NCBI RefSeq assembly: GCF_006439395.2
Contig: NZ_CP083950.1
Span: 992,001 to 1,056,000 of the forward strand
Length of the DNA: 64,000 nt
From: Mesorhizobium sp. B4-1-4
GTDB lineage: Bacteria > Pseudomonadota > Alphaproteobacteria > Rhizobiales > Rhizobiaceae
Direction of reading: 5' to 3'
Made by a program: the position numbers and the translations under genes. A model generated the notes under the pieces. The model was not told the DNA's origin. It was given only the letters and a program-made list of their open reading frames with translations, and ran no database searches. Below, piece after piece: positions 16,419 to 23,878 of this stretch; the first letter of the stretch is position 1; every line of letters starts with the position of its first letter.

Positions 16419-16799
16419 ATGATCGTCGGCATCGATCATTTCGTGCTGACGGTGGCGTCGCTCGAAGCGACGTGTGCCTTCTACCAGCGCGTGCTGGGCT
16501 TTGAGCGCGTTGATACGCCGGGCCGGCCGACGGCGCTGGCTTTTGGCTGTCAGAAAATCAATGTCCACGAGGCCGGCCGCACCTTCGAACCCAAGGCGAA
16601 GCTGCCGACGCCTGGATCCGGCGATTTCTGCCTGGTCACCGATCGGCCGCTCCGCGAATTCCTCGCCAGCCTGGAGGCTAGAGGTGTGGTGATGGAGCTT
16701 GGGCCGGTCGAACGGATCGGAGCGCGGGGCCCGATGATGTCGGTCTATTTCCGCGATCCGGATGGCAACCTTGTCGAAGTCAGCCAGTACCTTCGGTAG
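16419..16799 (+). CDS. VOC family protein (glyoxalase/bleomycin-resistance fold)
   Basis: A 126-residue protein with two beta-alpha-beta-beta-beta modules: IDHFVLTVASLEATCAFYQRV at the N-terminus and SVYFRDPDGNLVEVSQY at the C-terminus, the usual metal-binding ends with His and Glu. The family includes glyoxalases, dioxygenases and thiol transferases; the substrate here is not evident. A GGGAGG motif precedes the ATG. It probably belongs to the pyrE transcript. Confidence 0.85.
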   Translation: MIVGIDHFVLTVASLEATCAFYQRVLGFERVDTPGRPTALAFGCQKINVHEAGRTFEPKAKLPTPGSGDFCLVTDRPLREFLASLEARGVVMELGPVERIGARGPMMSVYFRDPDGNLVEVSQYLR

Positions 16800-17062
16800 T
16801 TTCGCAAGCACTCGGCTGCGACAATAAGCCGACGCTTCTTCTCAATTCGCCGTGATTGTCCGGTGTTGGAGAGATGAACCTTACCAAAAATTATGGCGGT
16901 GCGGCCGTTGTGCAGGTGGCCTTCGGTTGTTGTCGGGGTTGCGGATGGCTATATCAAAGTCGCGATTGCCTTTCGGCGACCGCAAGGCGCAAGATGTGGC
17001 GATCGAAGCCCGGCTGACAGCAGCCGGCACACGAGTTGTTGGTTTATCGGGAACAGGAAAGA

Positions 17063-17662
17063 GTGCTTTTTCGTCGCCGCAAGCCTGATGGCCTTCTCGA
17101 GCGGGTGCGCACCTATCTATGGCCGCGCCGTTCGTTTTCGCGTTCACTGCAGTATTTCTCCAAGCGCATCCTGAGGCTGAAGGCCACGCCGCACGCGGTG
17201 GCGGCCGGCGTCGCGGCTGGTGTCTTCGCTTCGTTCTTTCCCGTGGGCTTCCATTTCATCATTGCCGCCGTTCTGTGTTGGGTGATCGCCGGCAATTTGG
17301 TGGCGGCGGCGCTCGGTGCCGTTTTCTTCGGCAATCCGCTGACCTTTCCGCTGCTCTGGGGTGCGTCCTGGGAAACCGGCAAACTCATCCTGCATGATCG
17401 CCTGCCGACACATGGTCCACCGGCGCATCTGGGCGAGATGCTGCACACGCTTTCCTTCGCGAAACTATGGCATCCGGTGCTCGAGCCGATGCTGATCGGC
17501 GCGGTGCCGCTCGGGCTGGTGTTCGGTCTCGTGTTCTACGGTATCACCCGCTGGGGCATGAAGGTCTTCCGTGCGCAAAGGCGCAAGCGGCTGGCCGAGC
17601 GCGCAAGCCGCCGTGAGCAGTCGTCCCATCCTACGGAAAGCATCGGCTCCGCCGCGCGATGA
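17063..17662 (+). CDS. DUF2062 domain membrane protein
   Basis: A 199-residue inner-membrane protein of unknown function with the DUF2062 core: basic N-terminus, [21 protein letters not shown], a [17 protein letters not shown] membrane segment, an FFGNPLTF turn and a final hydrophobic segment near 160-180, then a basic tail. The GTG at 17063 is chosen because the protein then starts at the conserved FRRRKPDGL; a TTG nine codons upstream is possible. It overlaps acpS by four bases (ATGA), so it is expressed with it. The family often neighbours acpS-lepB in rhizobia. Confidence 0.8.
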   Translation: MLFRRRKPDGLLERVRTYLWPRRSFSRSLQYFSKRILRLKATPHAVAAGVAAGVFASFFPVGFHFIIAAVLCWVIAGNLVAAALGAVFFGNPLTFPLLWGASWETGKLILHDRLPTHGPPAHLGEMLHTLSFAKLWHPVLEPMLIGAVPLGLVFGLVFYGITRWGMKVFRAQRRKRLAERASRREQSSHPTESIGSAAR

Positions 17663-18072
17663 TCATTGGCATCGGCAGTGACCTGATCGACATCACGCGC
17701 ATTGAGAAGTCGCTGGAGCGTCACGGCCAGCGTTTCATCCAGAGAATCTATACCGAACTCGAGCAGGCGCGTTCGGAGAATCGGCGTGCTCGCGCCGCCT
17801 CATACGCCAAGCGCTTCGCCGCCAAGGAGGCTTGCGCCAAGGCGCTGGGTACTGGTCTGGCGCAAGGTGTCTTCTGGCGTGACATGGGCGTCGTCAATCT
17901 GCCCAGCGGCGCGCCGACGATGGCACTGACCGGCGGAGCCTTGGCGCGACTGGAAAAAATCCTTCCCCGAGGGCATCGGGCAGCGATCCACCTCACGATC
18001 ACGGACGATTTCCCGCTTGCTCAAGCCTTTGTGATCATCGAGGCGTTGCCCGTCGAACAAGCGCCACATTGA
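17659..18072 (+). CDS. acpS: Holo-[acyl-carrier-protein] synthase
   Basis: A 137-residue phosphopantetheinyl transferase that moves 4'-phosphopantetheine from CoA to acyl carrier protein, activating fatty-acid synthesis. The magnesium-binding [17 protein letters not shown] carries the conserved Asp, and the second signature [16 protein letters not shown] supplies Glu and Lys. Length is normal for the type I family. It overlaps the DUF2062 gene at its start and is followed by lepB, rnc and era, a conserved rhizobial order. Confidence 0.95.
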   Translation: MIIGIGSDLIDITRIEKSLERHGQRFIQRIYTELEQARSENRRARAASYAKRFAAKEACAKALGTGLAQGVFWRDMGVVNLPSGAPTMALTGGALARLEKILPRGHRAAIHLTITDDFPLAQAFVIIEALPVEQAPH

Positions 18073-18149
18073 TTGCATTTGACGACCGGCATTGACGTTG
18101 CCCAGCGCACGCCGAGACTCTATACATCCAACGCACAATCGAGGACGAC

Positions 18150-18899
18150 ATGAGCGTGGCTGAAAAATCCCAGAAGAAATCCGGCGGGCTTGGCGAAACC
18201 GTCAGCGTCATCGTCCAGGCGCTCTTGCTCGCGCTCGTTATCCGCACGCTCTTGTTCCAGCCCTTTTCGATCCCGTCGGGATCGATGCGGCCGACGCTTC
18301 TGGAAGGCGACTATCTGTTCGTCACCAAATGGTCCTACGGCTATTCGCGCTATTCGCTGCCTTTCGGGCCCGACATCTTTTCGGGCCGTATCTGGGGCTC
18401 CGAGCCCAAGCGTGGCGACGTGGTGGTGTTCAAGTTCCCGCCGGACCCGTCCGTTGACTACATCAAGCGCGTGGTCGGCTTGCCTGGCGACAAGATCCAG
18501 ATGAAGGATGGCCAGCTGTTCATCAACGGCGTCGGCGTGCCACGCGTGAAGACCGGCCAGATCGACAATCCCGACATCACGGAAAAGGATTATCCGATCG
18601 ACGTCTACCGCGAGACATTGCCCAACGGCGTCAGCTACGACACGCTCGATCTGTCGCCGAACTCGATCGGCGACAACACCCGCGAATTCGACGTGCCGCC
18701 CGGCCACTATTTCATGATGGGCGACAACAGGGATAATTCCGCCGACAGCCGGTTCACCGTCGGCTATGTTCCCGCCGAGAACCTGGTTGGCCGCGCCAAT
18801 CTTGTCTTCTTCTCGATCGCCGGCAAGGCAAGCCCGCTCGAAATCTGGAAATGGCCGTCGCTGATGCGCGTTTCGCGCCTGTTCCATTTTGTCAACTAG
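18150..18899 (+). CDS. lepB: Signal peptidase I
   Basis: A 249-residue inner-membrane protease that removes signal peptides from exported proteins. One N-terminal membrane segment (about 17-36) is followed by the catalytic domain with nucleophile Ser45 (IPSGSM) and general base Lys106 (DYIKRVVGLPGD). The box GDNRDNSADSR lies near 190. Length fits alphaproteobacterial LepB with a single anchor. The rnc start codon lies 5 bases after the stop, so they are co-transcribed. Confidence 0.96.
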   Translation: MSVAEKSQKKSGGLGETVSVIVQALLLALVIRTLLFQPFSIPSGSMRPTLLEGDYLFVTKWSYGYSRYSLPFGPDIFSGRIWGSEPKRGDVVVFKFPPDPSVDYIKRVVGLPGDKIQMKDGQLFINGVGVPRVKTGQIDNPDITEKDYPIDVYRETLPNGVSYDTLDLSPNSIGDNTREFDVPPGHYFMMGDNRDNSADSRFTVGYVPAENLVGRANLVFFSIAGKASPLEIWKWPSLMRVSRLFHFVN

Positions 18900-18903
18900 G
18901 GTC

Positions 18904-19629
18904 ATGGCGGTAACGAAGCGGTTGACCGCCGATGCGCTCGCCGAAGCGCTTGTGGAACGTACGGGCCATGCCTTTGCAGACCCCCAGCGTCTGCAGCGCG
19001 CGCTCACCCATGCCAGTGCACGCGGCGCCAATGCCGGCTCCGATTATGAGCGTTTCGAATTTCTCGGTGACCGGGTTCTCGGCCTTGTCGTTGCCGACAT
19101 GTTGCTGGCCGCGTTTCCCGACGCGGCGGAAGGCGAACTGTCGCTGCGCCTCAATGCGCTGGTCAATGCCGAGGCGCTTTCCGAGATCGCGGAGGATATA
19201 GGGCTGCCGGACCTGATCCGTGCCGGATCGGATGTGCGCGGCCTCGAAGGGCGCAAGCGCGTCAATCTGCGGGCCGACGCCCTGGAATCGCTGATCGCCG
19301 TGCTCTACCTGGACGGTGGGCTGGAGGCGGCGCGTGCTTTCATCCACAAATACTGGCAGCCCCGTTCACAGGCCTCGGGTGCGGCACGCCGCGACGCCAA
19401 GACCGAATTGCAGGAATGGGCGCACCAGGCGGCGAGCGCGGTTCCTGCCTATCAGATCGACAGCCGCGAGGGGCCGGACCACGATCCGCTGTTCACCATC
19501 AGCGTCAGGGTTGGCGCATTTCTGCCTGCAACCGGCACCGGCCGATCCAAGCGCGAGGCCGAGCAGGCCGCTGCCGCGGCTCTTCTGGTTCGTGAGGGTG
19601 TCTGGGTCAATGAAGGGAGCGCGGCATGA
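18904..19629 (+). CDS. rnc: Ribonuclease III
   Basis: A 241-residue double-stranded-RNA endonuclease that processes rRNA precursors and structured mRNAs. The catalytic signature ERFEFLGDRVLGLV spans about 49-62, with Glu49, Glu52 and Asp56. The dsRNA-binding domain occupies about 160-232 (KTELQEWAHQ, then GRSKREAEQAAAAALL). The ATG at 18904 follows the lepB stop and is preferred over a TTG five codons upstream that would overlap lepB. Its stop overlaps the start of era by four bases. Confidence 0.96.
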   Translation: MAVTKRLTADALAEALVERTGHAFADPQRLQRALTHASARGANAGSDYERFEFLGDRVLGLVVADMLLAAFPDAAEGELSLRLNALVNAEALSEIAEDIGLPDLIRAGSDVRGLEGRKRVNLRADALESLIAVLYLDGGLEAARAFIHKYWQPRSQASGAARRDAKTELQEWAHQAASAVPAYQIDSREGPDHDPLFTISVRVGAFLPATGTGRSKREAEQAAAAALLVREGVWVNEGSAA

Positions 19630-20546
19630 CCGCCGAAGACAACGCAGCTGCTCCCGCCACGCGCTCCGGCTTCGTCGCGCTGATCGGCGCACCGAATGCG
19701 GGCAAGTCGACGCTGGTCAACCAGTTGGTCGGCGCCAAGGTGTCGATCGTCACCCATAAGGTGCAGACGACACGCGCCATCGTGCGCGGCATCGCTACGC
19801 ATGACAATGCACAGATCGTCTTCGTCGATACGCCTGGCATCTTCAAGCCCAGGCGGCGCCTCGATACGGCGATGGTGACGACTGCCTGGGGCGGTGCCAA
19901 GGATGCCGATATCGTACTGTTGCTGATCGATGCCGAGCGTGGCATCCGGGGCGATGCCGAAGCCATCCTCGAACGGCTGAAGGACGTGCGCCAGCCGATG
20001 GCGCTGATCCTCAACAAGGTCGATCGGGTCAAGCCAGAGGCGCTTCTCGCGCTGTCCGCGGCAGCCAACGAGAAGGTGCCGTTCCAGCGCACCTTCATGG
20101 TCTCGGCGTTGACCGGCTCCGGCTGCAAGGATCTGCTCGATTATCTGGCACAGGCGCTGCCGGCCGGCCCCTGGTACTATCCGGAAGACCAGATTTCGGA
20201 CCTGCCGATGCGCCAGCTGGCGGCCGAGATCACCCGTGAAAAACTCTATCTCAGGCTGCATCAAGAGTTGCCCTATTCCTCGCACATCGAGACCGAGAAA
20301 TGGGAAGAGAAAAAGGATGGCTCTGTGCGCATCGAGCAGGTCATCTATGTCGAGCGGAACAGCCAGAAAAAGATCGTGCTCGGCCACAAGGGCGAGACCA
20401 TCCGCGCCATCGGCCAGGCGGCGCGCATGGAGATTTCGGGCATCCTCGAGCAGAAGGTGCACCTGTTCCTGTTCGTGAAAGTACGCGAGAACTGGGGCGA
20501 CGATCCCGAGCGCTACCGCGAGATGGGGCTGGAGTTTCCGCATTAG
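19626..20546 (+). CDS. era: GTPase Era
   Basis: A 306-residue essential GTPase that binds the 3' end of 16S rRNA and helps mature the 30S subunit. The P loop GAPNAGKST is at 21-29, followed by G3 DTPG, G4 NKVD and a C-terminal KH RNA-binding domain with GHKGETIRAIGQAARMEI. Overlap of the start with rnc shows coupling of these two 16S-processing factors. In this window a porin gene stands between era and recO, which are adjacent in many bacteria. Confidence 0.97.
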   Translation: MTAEDNAAAPATRSGFVALIGAPNAGKSTLVNQLVGAKVSIVTHKVQTTRAIVRGIATHDNAQIVFVDTPGIFKPRRRLDTAMVTTAWGGAKDADIVLLLIDAERGIRGDAEAILERLKDVRQPMALILNKVDRVKPEALLALSAAANEKVPFQRTFMVSALTGSGCKDLLDYLAQALPAGPWYYPEDQISDLPMRQLAAEITREKLYLRLHQELPYSSHIETEKWEEKKDGSVRIEQVIYVERNSQKKIVLGHKGETIRAIGQAARMEISGILEQKVHLFLFVKVRENWGDDPERYREMGLEFPH

Positions 20547-21025
20547 GGCATGAAAAGGCGCGTCGCTGACGGACGAGACTGGCGCGCCGCCTTTGCAGCT
20601 GCCCATTTCTGTGTCACCGCCGATAGTTGTGCCGGGGGAAGGGGCATGCCTCGCATTGGTCCGTCCATCGTTGAATCGAAGGCGAAACGTCACGGCACGA
20701 GCATATCGCTAGCTTCCCCGATTCGCGGGGCACTTGGCCGCGTTCCTGATTGCCTTGGAGCGCGTCGACGCGGTCAGTGAGCTGGCGTCCGGGGCGGCGC
20801 GATTTCTTCCGTCGCAGCAGATGGAGTTGACTCCCGTTCTCACCAATCAAGAGTGGGAAGCAAATACTTCCTAATGTACTTAGGTGGCGTATAATCACCA
20901 ATTGAAACATATAAGGTAAACGTCAATAAAATAAAGTTAGACGCGAAAGAAACCGGGATTATTACACAAATGTGACGGTGTGCCATTTGTGCTGCATTGA
21001 AAATGAAGGCGCATGAATTAGTGTT
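20547..21025. other. Long intergenic region upstream of porin 3
   Basis: The first 480 bases of a 681-base gap. The left half is GC-rich without a credible gene; from about 20860 the sequence becomes clearly AT-rich. Small inverted motifs include GGAAG-CAAATA-CTTCC (from about 20849) and CACA-AA-TGTG (20965-20974). Short open frames here have no family likeness. It probably holds distal promoter or operator sequences of porin 3. Confidence 0.4.
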
Positions 21026-21227
21026 ATTTGTGCAACACGGATTTAATCTGTGGCAGGAATCCGGCCTATTTATGGAATTGTCATTGAAGGCTGAAGATCG
21101 ATGGGTATGTTCGCGATCGAAAAGGGGTCGCGGTGCGGGCCGTTTTCGCTGTGGGGGTGAGGCGAAATTGATCCGTCTTCCACAAATCCGAAGCTAATTT
21201 TTTTAACTTGACTGGAGAGGTCAGAAA
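21026..21227 (+). promoter_or_regulatory. Conserved leader/promoter region of porin 3
   Basis: This region carries ATTTGTGCAACA (21026-21037) 190 bases before the start codon, GCGGTGCG at 21130-21137 followed by a T-rich and GTGGGG block, and TTTTTTTAACTTGACTGGAG before the start. All three blocks recur in order and at near-equal distance upstream of porin 1, pointing to shared control or a structured 5' leader. Hexamers were not assigned. Confidence 0.55.
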
Positions 21228-22385
21228 ATGAACATCAAGAGCCTCCTTCTCGGCTCAGCCGCGGCACTGATCGCGGTCTCCGGCGCACGTGCCGCGGACG
21301 CCGTCGTCGTCGCCGAACCGGAACCGGCCGAATACGTCAAGATCTGCGACGTCTACGGCGCCGGCTACTTCTACATCCCGGGCACCGAGACCTGCCTGCG
21401 CATCGGCGGCTATGTCCGCTATGACATCGGCGTCGGCGATGCCGGCACGTTCGATGGTGTCAACCACGTCCCGGATCATCAGGACGCCGGCACCACTCAT
21501 TCGACCTATTACAAGAACACCCGCTTCACGCTGAAGACCTGGACCGGTCAGGAGACCGAGCTCGGCACCTTGAAGACCTACACCGAGACCCGCTTCAACT
21601 ATGGCAACAGCAGCGGCGACTATGTCAACGGAAGCACCGACTGGCAGGGCCGTAACAAGTCGTTGTCGCTGCGTTTCGCCTACATCCAGCTCGGCGGTCT
21701 GCGCGTCGGTAAGGACGATACGGCTTTCGATACCTTCATCGGCTATGCGGGCAACGTCATCCAGGACACGATCGTTCCCTATGGCGGCCAGGAGAGCAAC
21801 GTCGTTCAATACTACTTCGACGCAGGCAACGGCATCTCGGCGATGGTCTCGCTCGAAGAAGGCGCCGGCACCGTCGGGACCATCGACAGCTATGTTCCGC
21901 ATGTCGTCGGCGGCTTGAAGTACAAGGCCGACTGGGGTGCGATCACCGGCGTTGTCGCCTATGACAGCAACTACGAGGAAGTGGCCGGCAAGGTCCGTTT
22001 GGACGTCAACGTCACCAAGGAACTGTCGCTGTTCGTCATGGGCGGCTATGGCACCGACGACAACCTCACGGACGACGCCAACAACGTCATCGACGCACAT
22101 GGCCGTGGCTTCTACAAGCAGTGGGGCGGCAACTGGGCAGTCTGGGGCGGCGGCACCTACAAGTTCAACGCCAAGACGTCGTTCAACGCCCAGGTCTCCT
22201 ATGACGACTGGAAGAACCTCGGCGTCGCCGCCAACATTGCCTATACCGTTGTGCCCGGCTTTACGGTCACGGCTGAAGTCGACTACCAGAACGTCGGCGA
22301 TGACACCCCGGCCAATTCCGTATGGGCCGGCGCGACCAAGAAGAGCAATCTCGGCGGTATCCTCCGCTTCCAGCGCTCGTTCTAA
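21228..22385 (+). CDS. RopA-type outer membrane porin, copy 3
   Basis: A 385-residue porin with the same signal peptide and first 68 residues as porins 1 and 2 and the same LRFQRSF end, but a diverged middle. The segment after RFNYGNSSGDY and the region 75-90 differ in length and sequence, as expected for exposed loops. The barrel core (FAYIQLGGLRVGKDDTAFDTF, YDSNYEE) is conserved. It is an older paralogue than the near-identical pair at the left end. It has a ribosome-binding site (GGAGAGG), the conserved leader and its own terminator, so it is a separate transcription unit placed between era and recO. Confidence 0.93.
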   Translation: MNIKSLLLGSAAALIAVSGARAADAVVVAEPEPAEYVKICDVYGAGYFYIPGTETCLRIGGYVRYDIGVGDAGTFDGVNHVPDHQDAGTTHSTYYKNTRFTLKTWTGQETELGTLKTYTETRFNYGNSSGDYVNGSTDWQGRNKSLSLRFAYIQLGGLRVGKDDTAFDTFIGYAGNVIQDTIVPYGGQESNVVQYYFDAGNGISAMVSLEEGAGTVGTIDSYVPHVVGGLKYKADWGAITGVVAYDSNYEEVAGKVRLDVNVTKELSLFVMGGYGTDDNLTDDANNVIDAHGRGFYKQWGGNWAVWGGGTYKFNAKTSFNAQVSYDDWKNLGVAANIAYTVVPGFTVTAEVDYQNVGDDTPANSVWAGATKKSNLGGILRFQRSF

Positions 22386-22406
22386 AGCATCGAATACCCT
22401 ACCAGG

Positions 22407-22440
22407 CCGCCCGCAGCATACTGCTGCGGGCGGTTTTTTT
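22407..22440 (+). terminator. Rho-independent terminator of porin 3
   Basis: A perfect 12-bp stem CCGCCCGCAGCA / TGCTGCGGGCGG with a 3-base loop followed by seven T residues, 21 bases after the porin stop codon. Confidence 0.93.
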
Positions 22441-22517
22441 CTGCAGGTCGAGCGCTGATTCGCCAGTCACCTGAGCCGCATCTTGATTTCGCCATTCAAC
22501 CGGTGGAAGGCTCATGC

Positions 22518-23279
22518 ATGGAGTGGCGCGACGAGGGAATCATTCTTGGCACCCGCAAGCATGGCGAAACCAGCGCCATTCTCGAGGTGATGACCCGCGC
22601 GCATGGCCGCCATCTCGGTCTCGTTCGCGGCGGCCGCTCGCGCAAGCAGCAGCCCGTTCTCCAGCCCGGCAACCGCGTAGATCTCTTATGGCGGGCGCGC
22701 CTTGACGAGCATCTCGGCACGTTCCAGGCCGAGGCGATCGAGATGAACGCCGCCCGGCTGATGGACAGCGCCGTCGCTGTCTACGGGCTGCAGACCATGG
22801 CCGCGCATCTTCGTCTGCTGCCGGAGCGCGATGCCCATGGCGGCATCTACGAGGCGCTTGCCGTGATGATCACTCATCTCGAAGACGCCGACGCCGCCGG
22901 CGAACTGGTGGCGCGCTTCGAACTTCTGATCCTCGATGAACTCGGCTTCGGCCTTGATCTCAGCCAATGCGCCGCCACCGGCACGCGGCAGGATCTTGCC
23001 TATGTCTCTCCGAACTCCGGCCGCGCGGTATCGCGTGAAGCCGGCGCGCCGTGGCACGACAAGATGCTGGCGCTGCCGGCTTTCCTGCAGCGCGGCTCCG
23101 GCCTGCGTGGGGATCCGGTGGCGATCGAGGACGCCTTCCGGCTGACCGGCTTCTTCTTCACCCGCCACGTCTATGAGCCGCGCGGTATCAACGAGCCCGA
23201 CGCCCGCACCGGTTTTCTTGCCGCACTTCGCAAGCACCACGCGCGTGGCAAGGCCATCGCCGGAGAGAACGCGGCATGA
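22518..23279 (+). CDS. recO: DNA repair protein RecO
   Basis: A 253-residue recombination mediator that helps RecR load RecA on SSB-coated DNA. It starts with the family opening [20 protein letters not shown], the OB-fold N-terminal domain, followed by [14 protein letters not shown]. The C-terminal helical region contains [15 protein letters not shown]. In this copy only one Cys (SQCAATG) of the zinc site found in other RecO proteins is visible. The ATG at 22518 matches the family start; an in-frame start five codons earlier is less likely. It overlaps the following thioesterase by 4 bases. Confidence 0.93.
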   Translation: MEWRDEGIILGTRKHGETSAILEVMTRAHGRHLGLVRGGRSRKQQPVLQPGNRVDLLWRARLDEHLGTFQAEAIEMNAARLMDSAVAVYGLQTMAAHLRLLPERDAHGGIYEALAVMITHLEDADAAGELVARFELLILDELGFGLDLSQCAATGTRQDLAYVSPNSGRAVSREAGAPWHDKMLALPAFLQRGSGLRGDPVAIEDAFRLTGFFFTRHVYEPRGINEPDARTGFLAALRKHHARGKAIAGENAA

Positions 23280-23794
23280 GCGAAGTCGAACTCTATCCGG
23301 GCCGGGTCTCGCCGCTCGGCCTCGGCACAATCCCGCACGCCGACATAACGAAATATACCGGCCTCGAACTGCTGCAGCGCATTATCGACGGCAAATATCC
23401 GGCACCGCCGATCTCCTACCAACTCAGCTTCGCGTTAACTGAAGTAGAGAAAGGCCGCGCCGTGTTCCGCGGCGTGCCGAATGAGCGCCACCTCAACCCG
23501 TTGGGTGGCGTACACGGCGGCTGGGCGGCAACGCTGCTTGATTCGGCGCTGGCCTGCGCCGTGCAGACGCTGCTCGAAAAGGGCGAGGCTTACACGACTG
23601 CGGAATTCAAGGTGAACCTCACGCGGCCGATCACGCCCAGGACCGGCGAGGTGGTCTGCGAGGGCAAAGTGGTCCACAAGGGCCGCACGCTTGCCGTTTC
23701 GGAAGCGACGCTGAAGGATGCCAGCGGCAAGCTTCTGGCTTTCGGCACCGAGACATGTTCGATATTTCCGGCCGCCAATCTGGCGGCGCGTTGA
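23276..23794 (+). CDS. PaaI-type hotdog-fold thioesterase
   Basis: A 172-residue member of the hotdog thioesterase family that hydrolyses acyl- or aryl-CoA thioesters. The core motif is [23 protein letters not shown], where the HGG loop and following Asp form the catalytic region, and the C-terminal strand is [23 protein letters not shown]. The natural substrate is unknown. Its start overlaps the recO stop (ATGA), so it is translated from the recO message. Confidence 0.88.
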   Translation: MSEVELYPGRVSPLGLGTIPHADITKYTGLELLQRIIDGKYPAPPISYQLSFALTEVEKGRAVFRGVPNERHLNPLGGVHGGWAATLLDSALACAVQTLLEKGEAYTTAEFKVNLTRPITPRTGEVVCEGKVVHKGRTLAVSEATLKDASGKLLAFGTETCSIFPAANLAAR

Positions 23795-23878
23795 GTTTTC
23801 CAGCCGCCTGGCCGCCGCAATTTGAATGTCAGTGAAATGAAACGTCAGTGAAAACTGGCCTGGTTTGGGGGAACCGCC

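Noticed and set aside
20997-21197. 66-codon frame in front of porin 3
   Set aside because: It lies in the conserved porin leader, is not conserved as protein upstream of porin 1, and has no family features.
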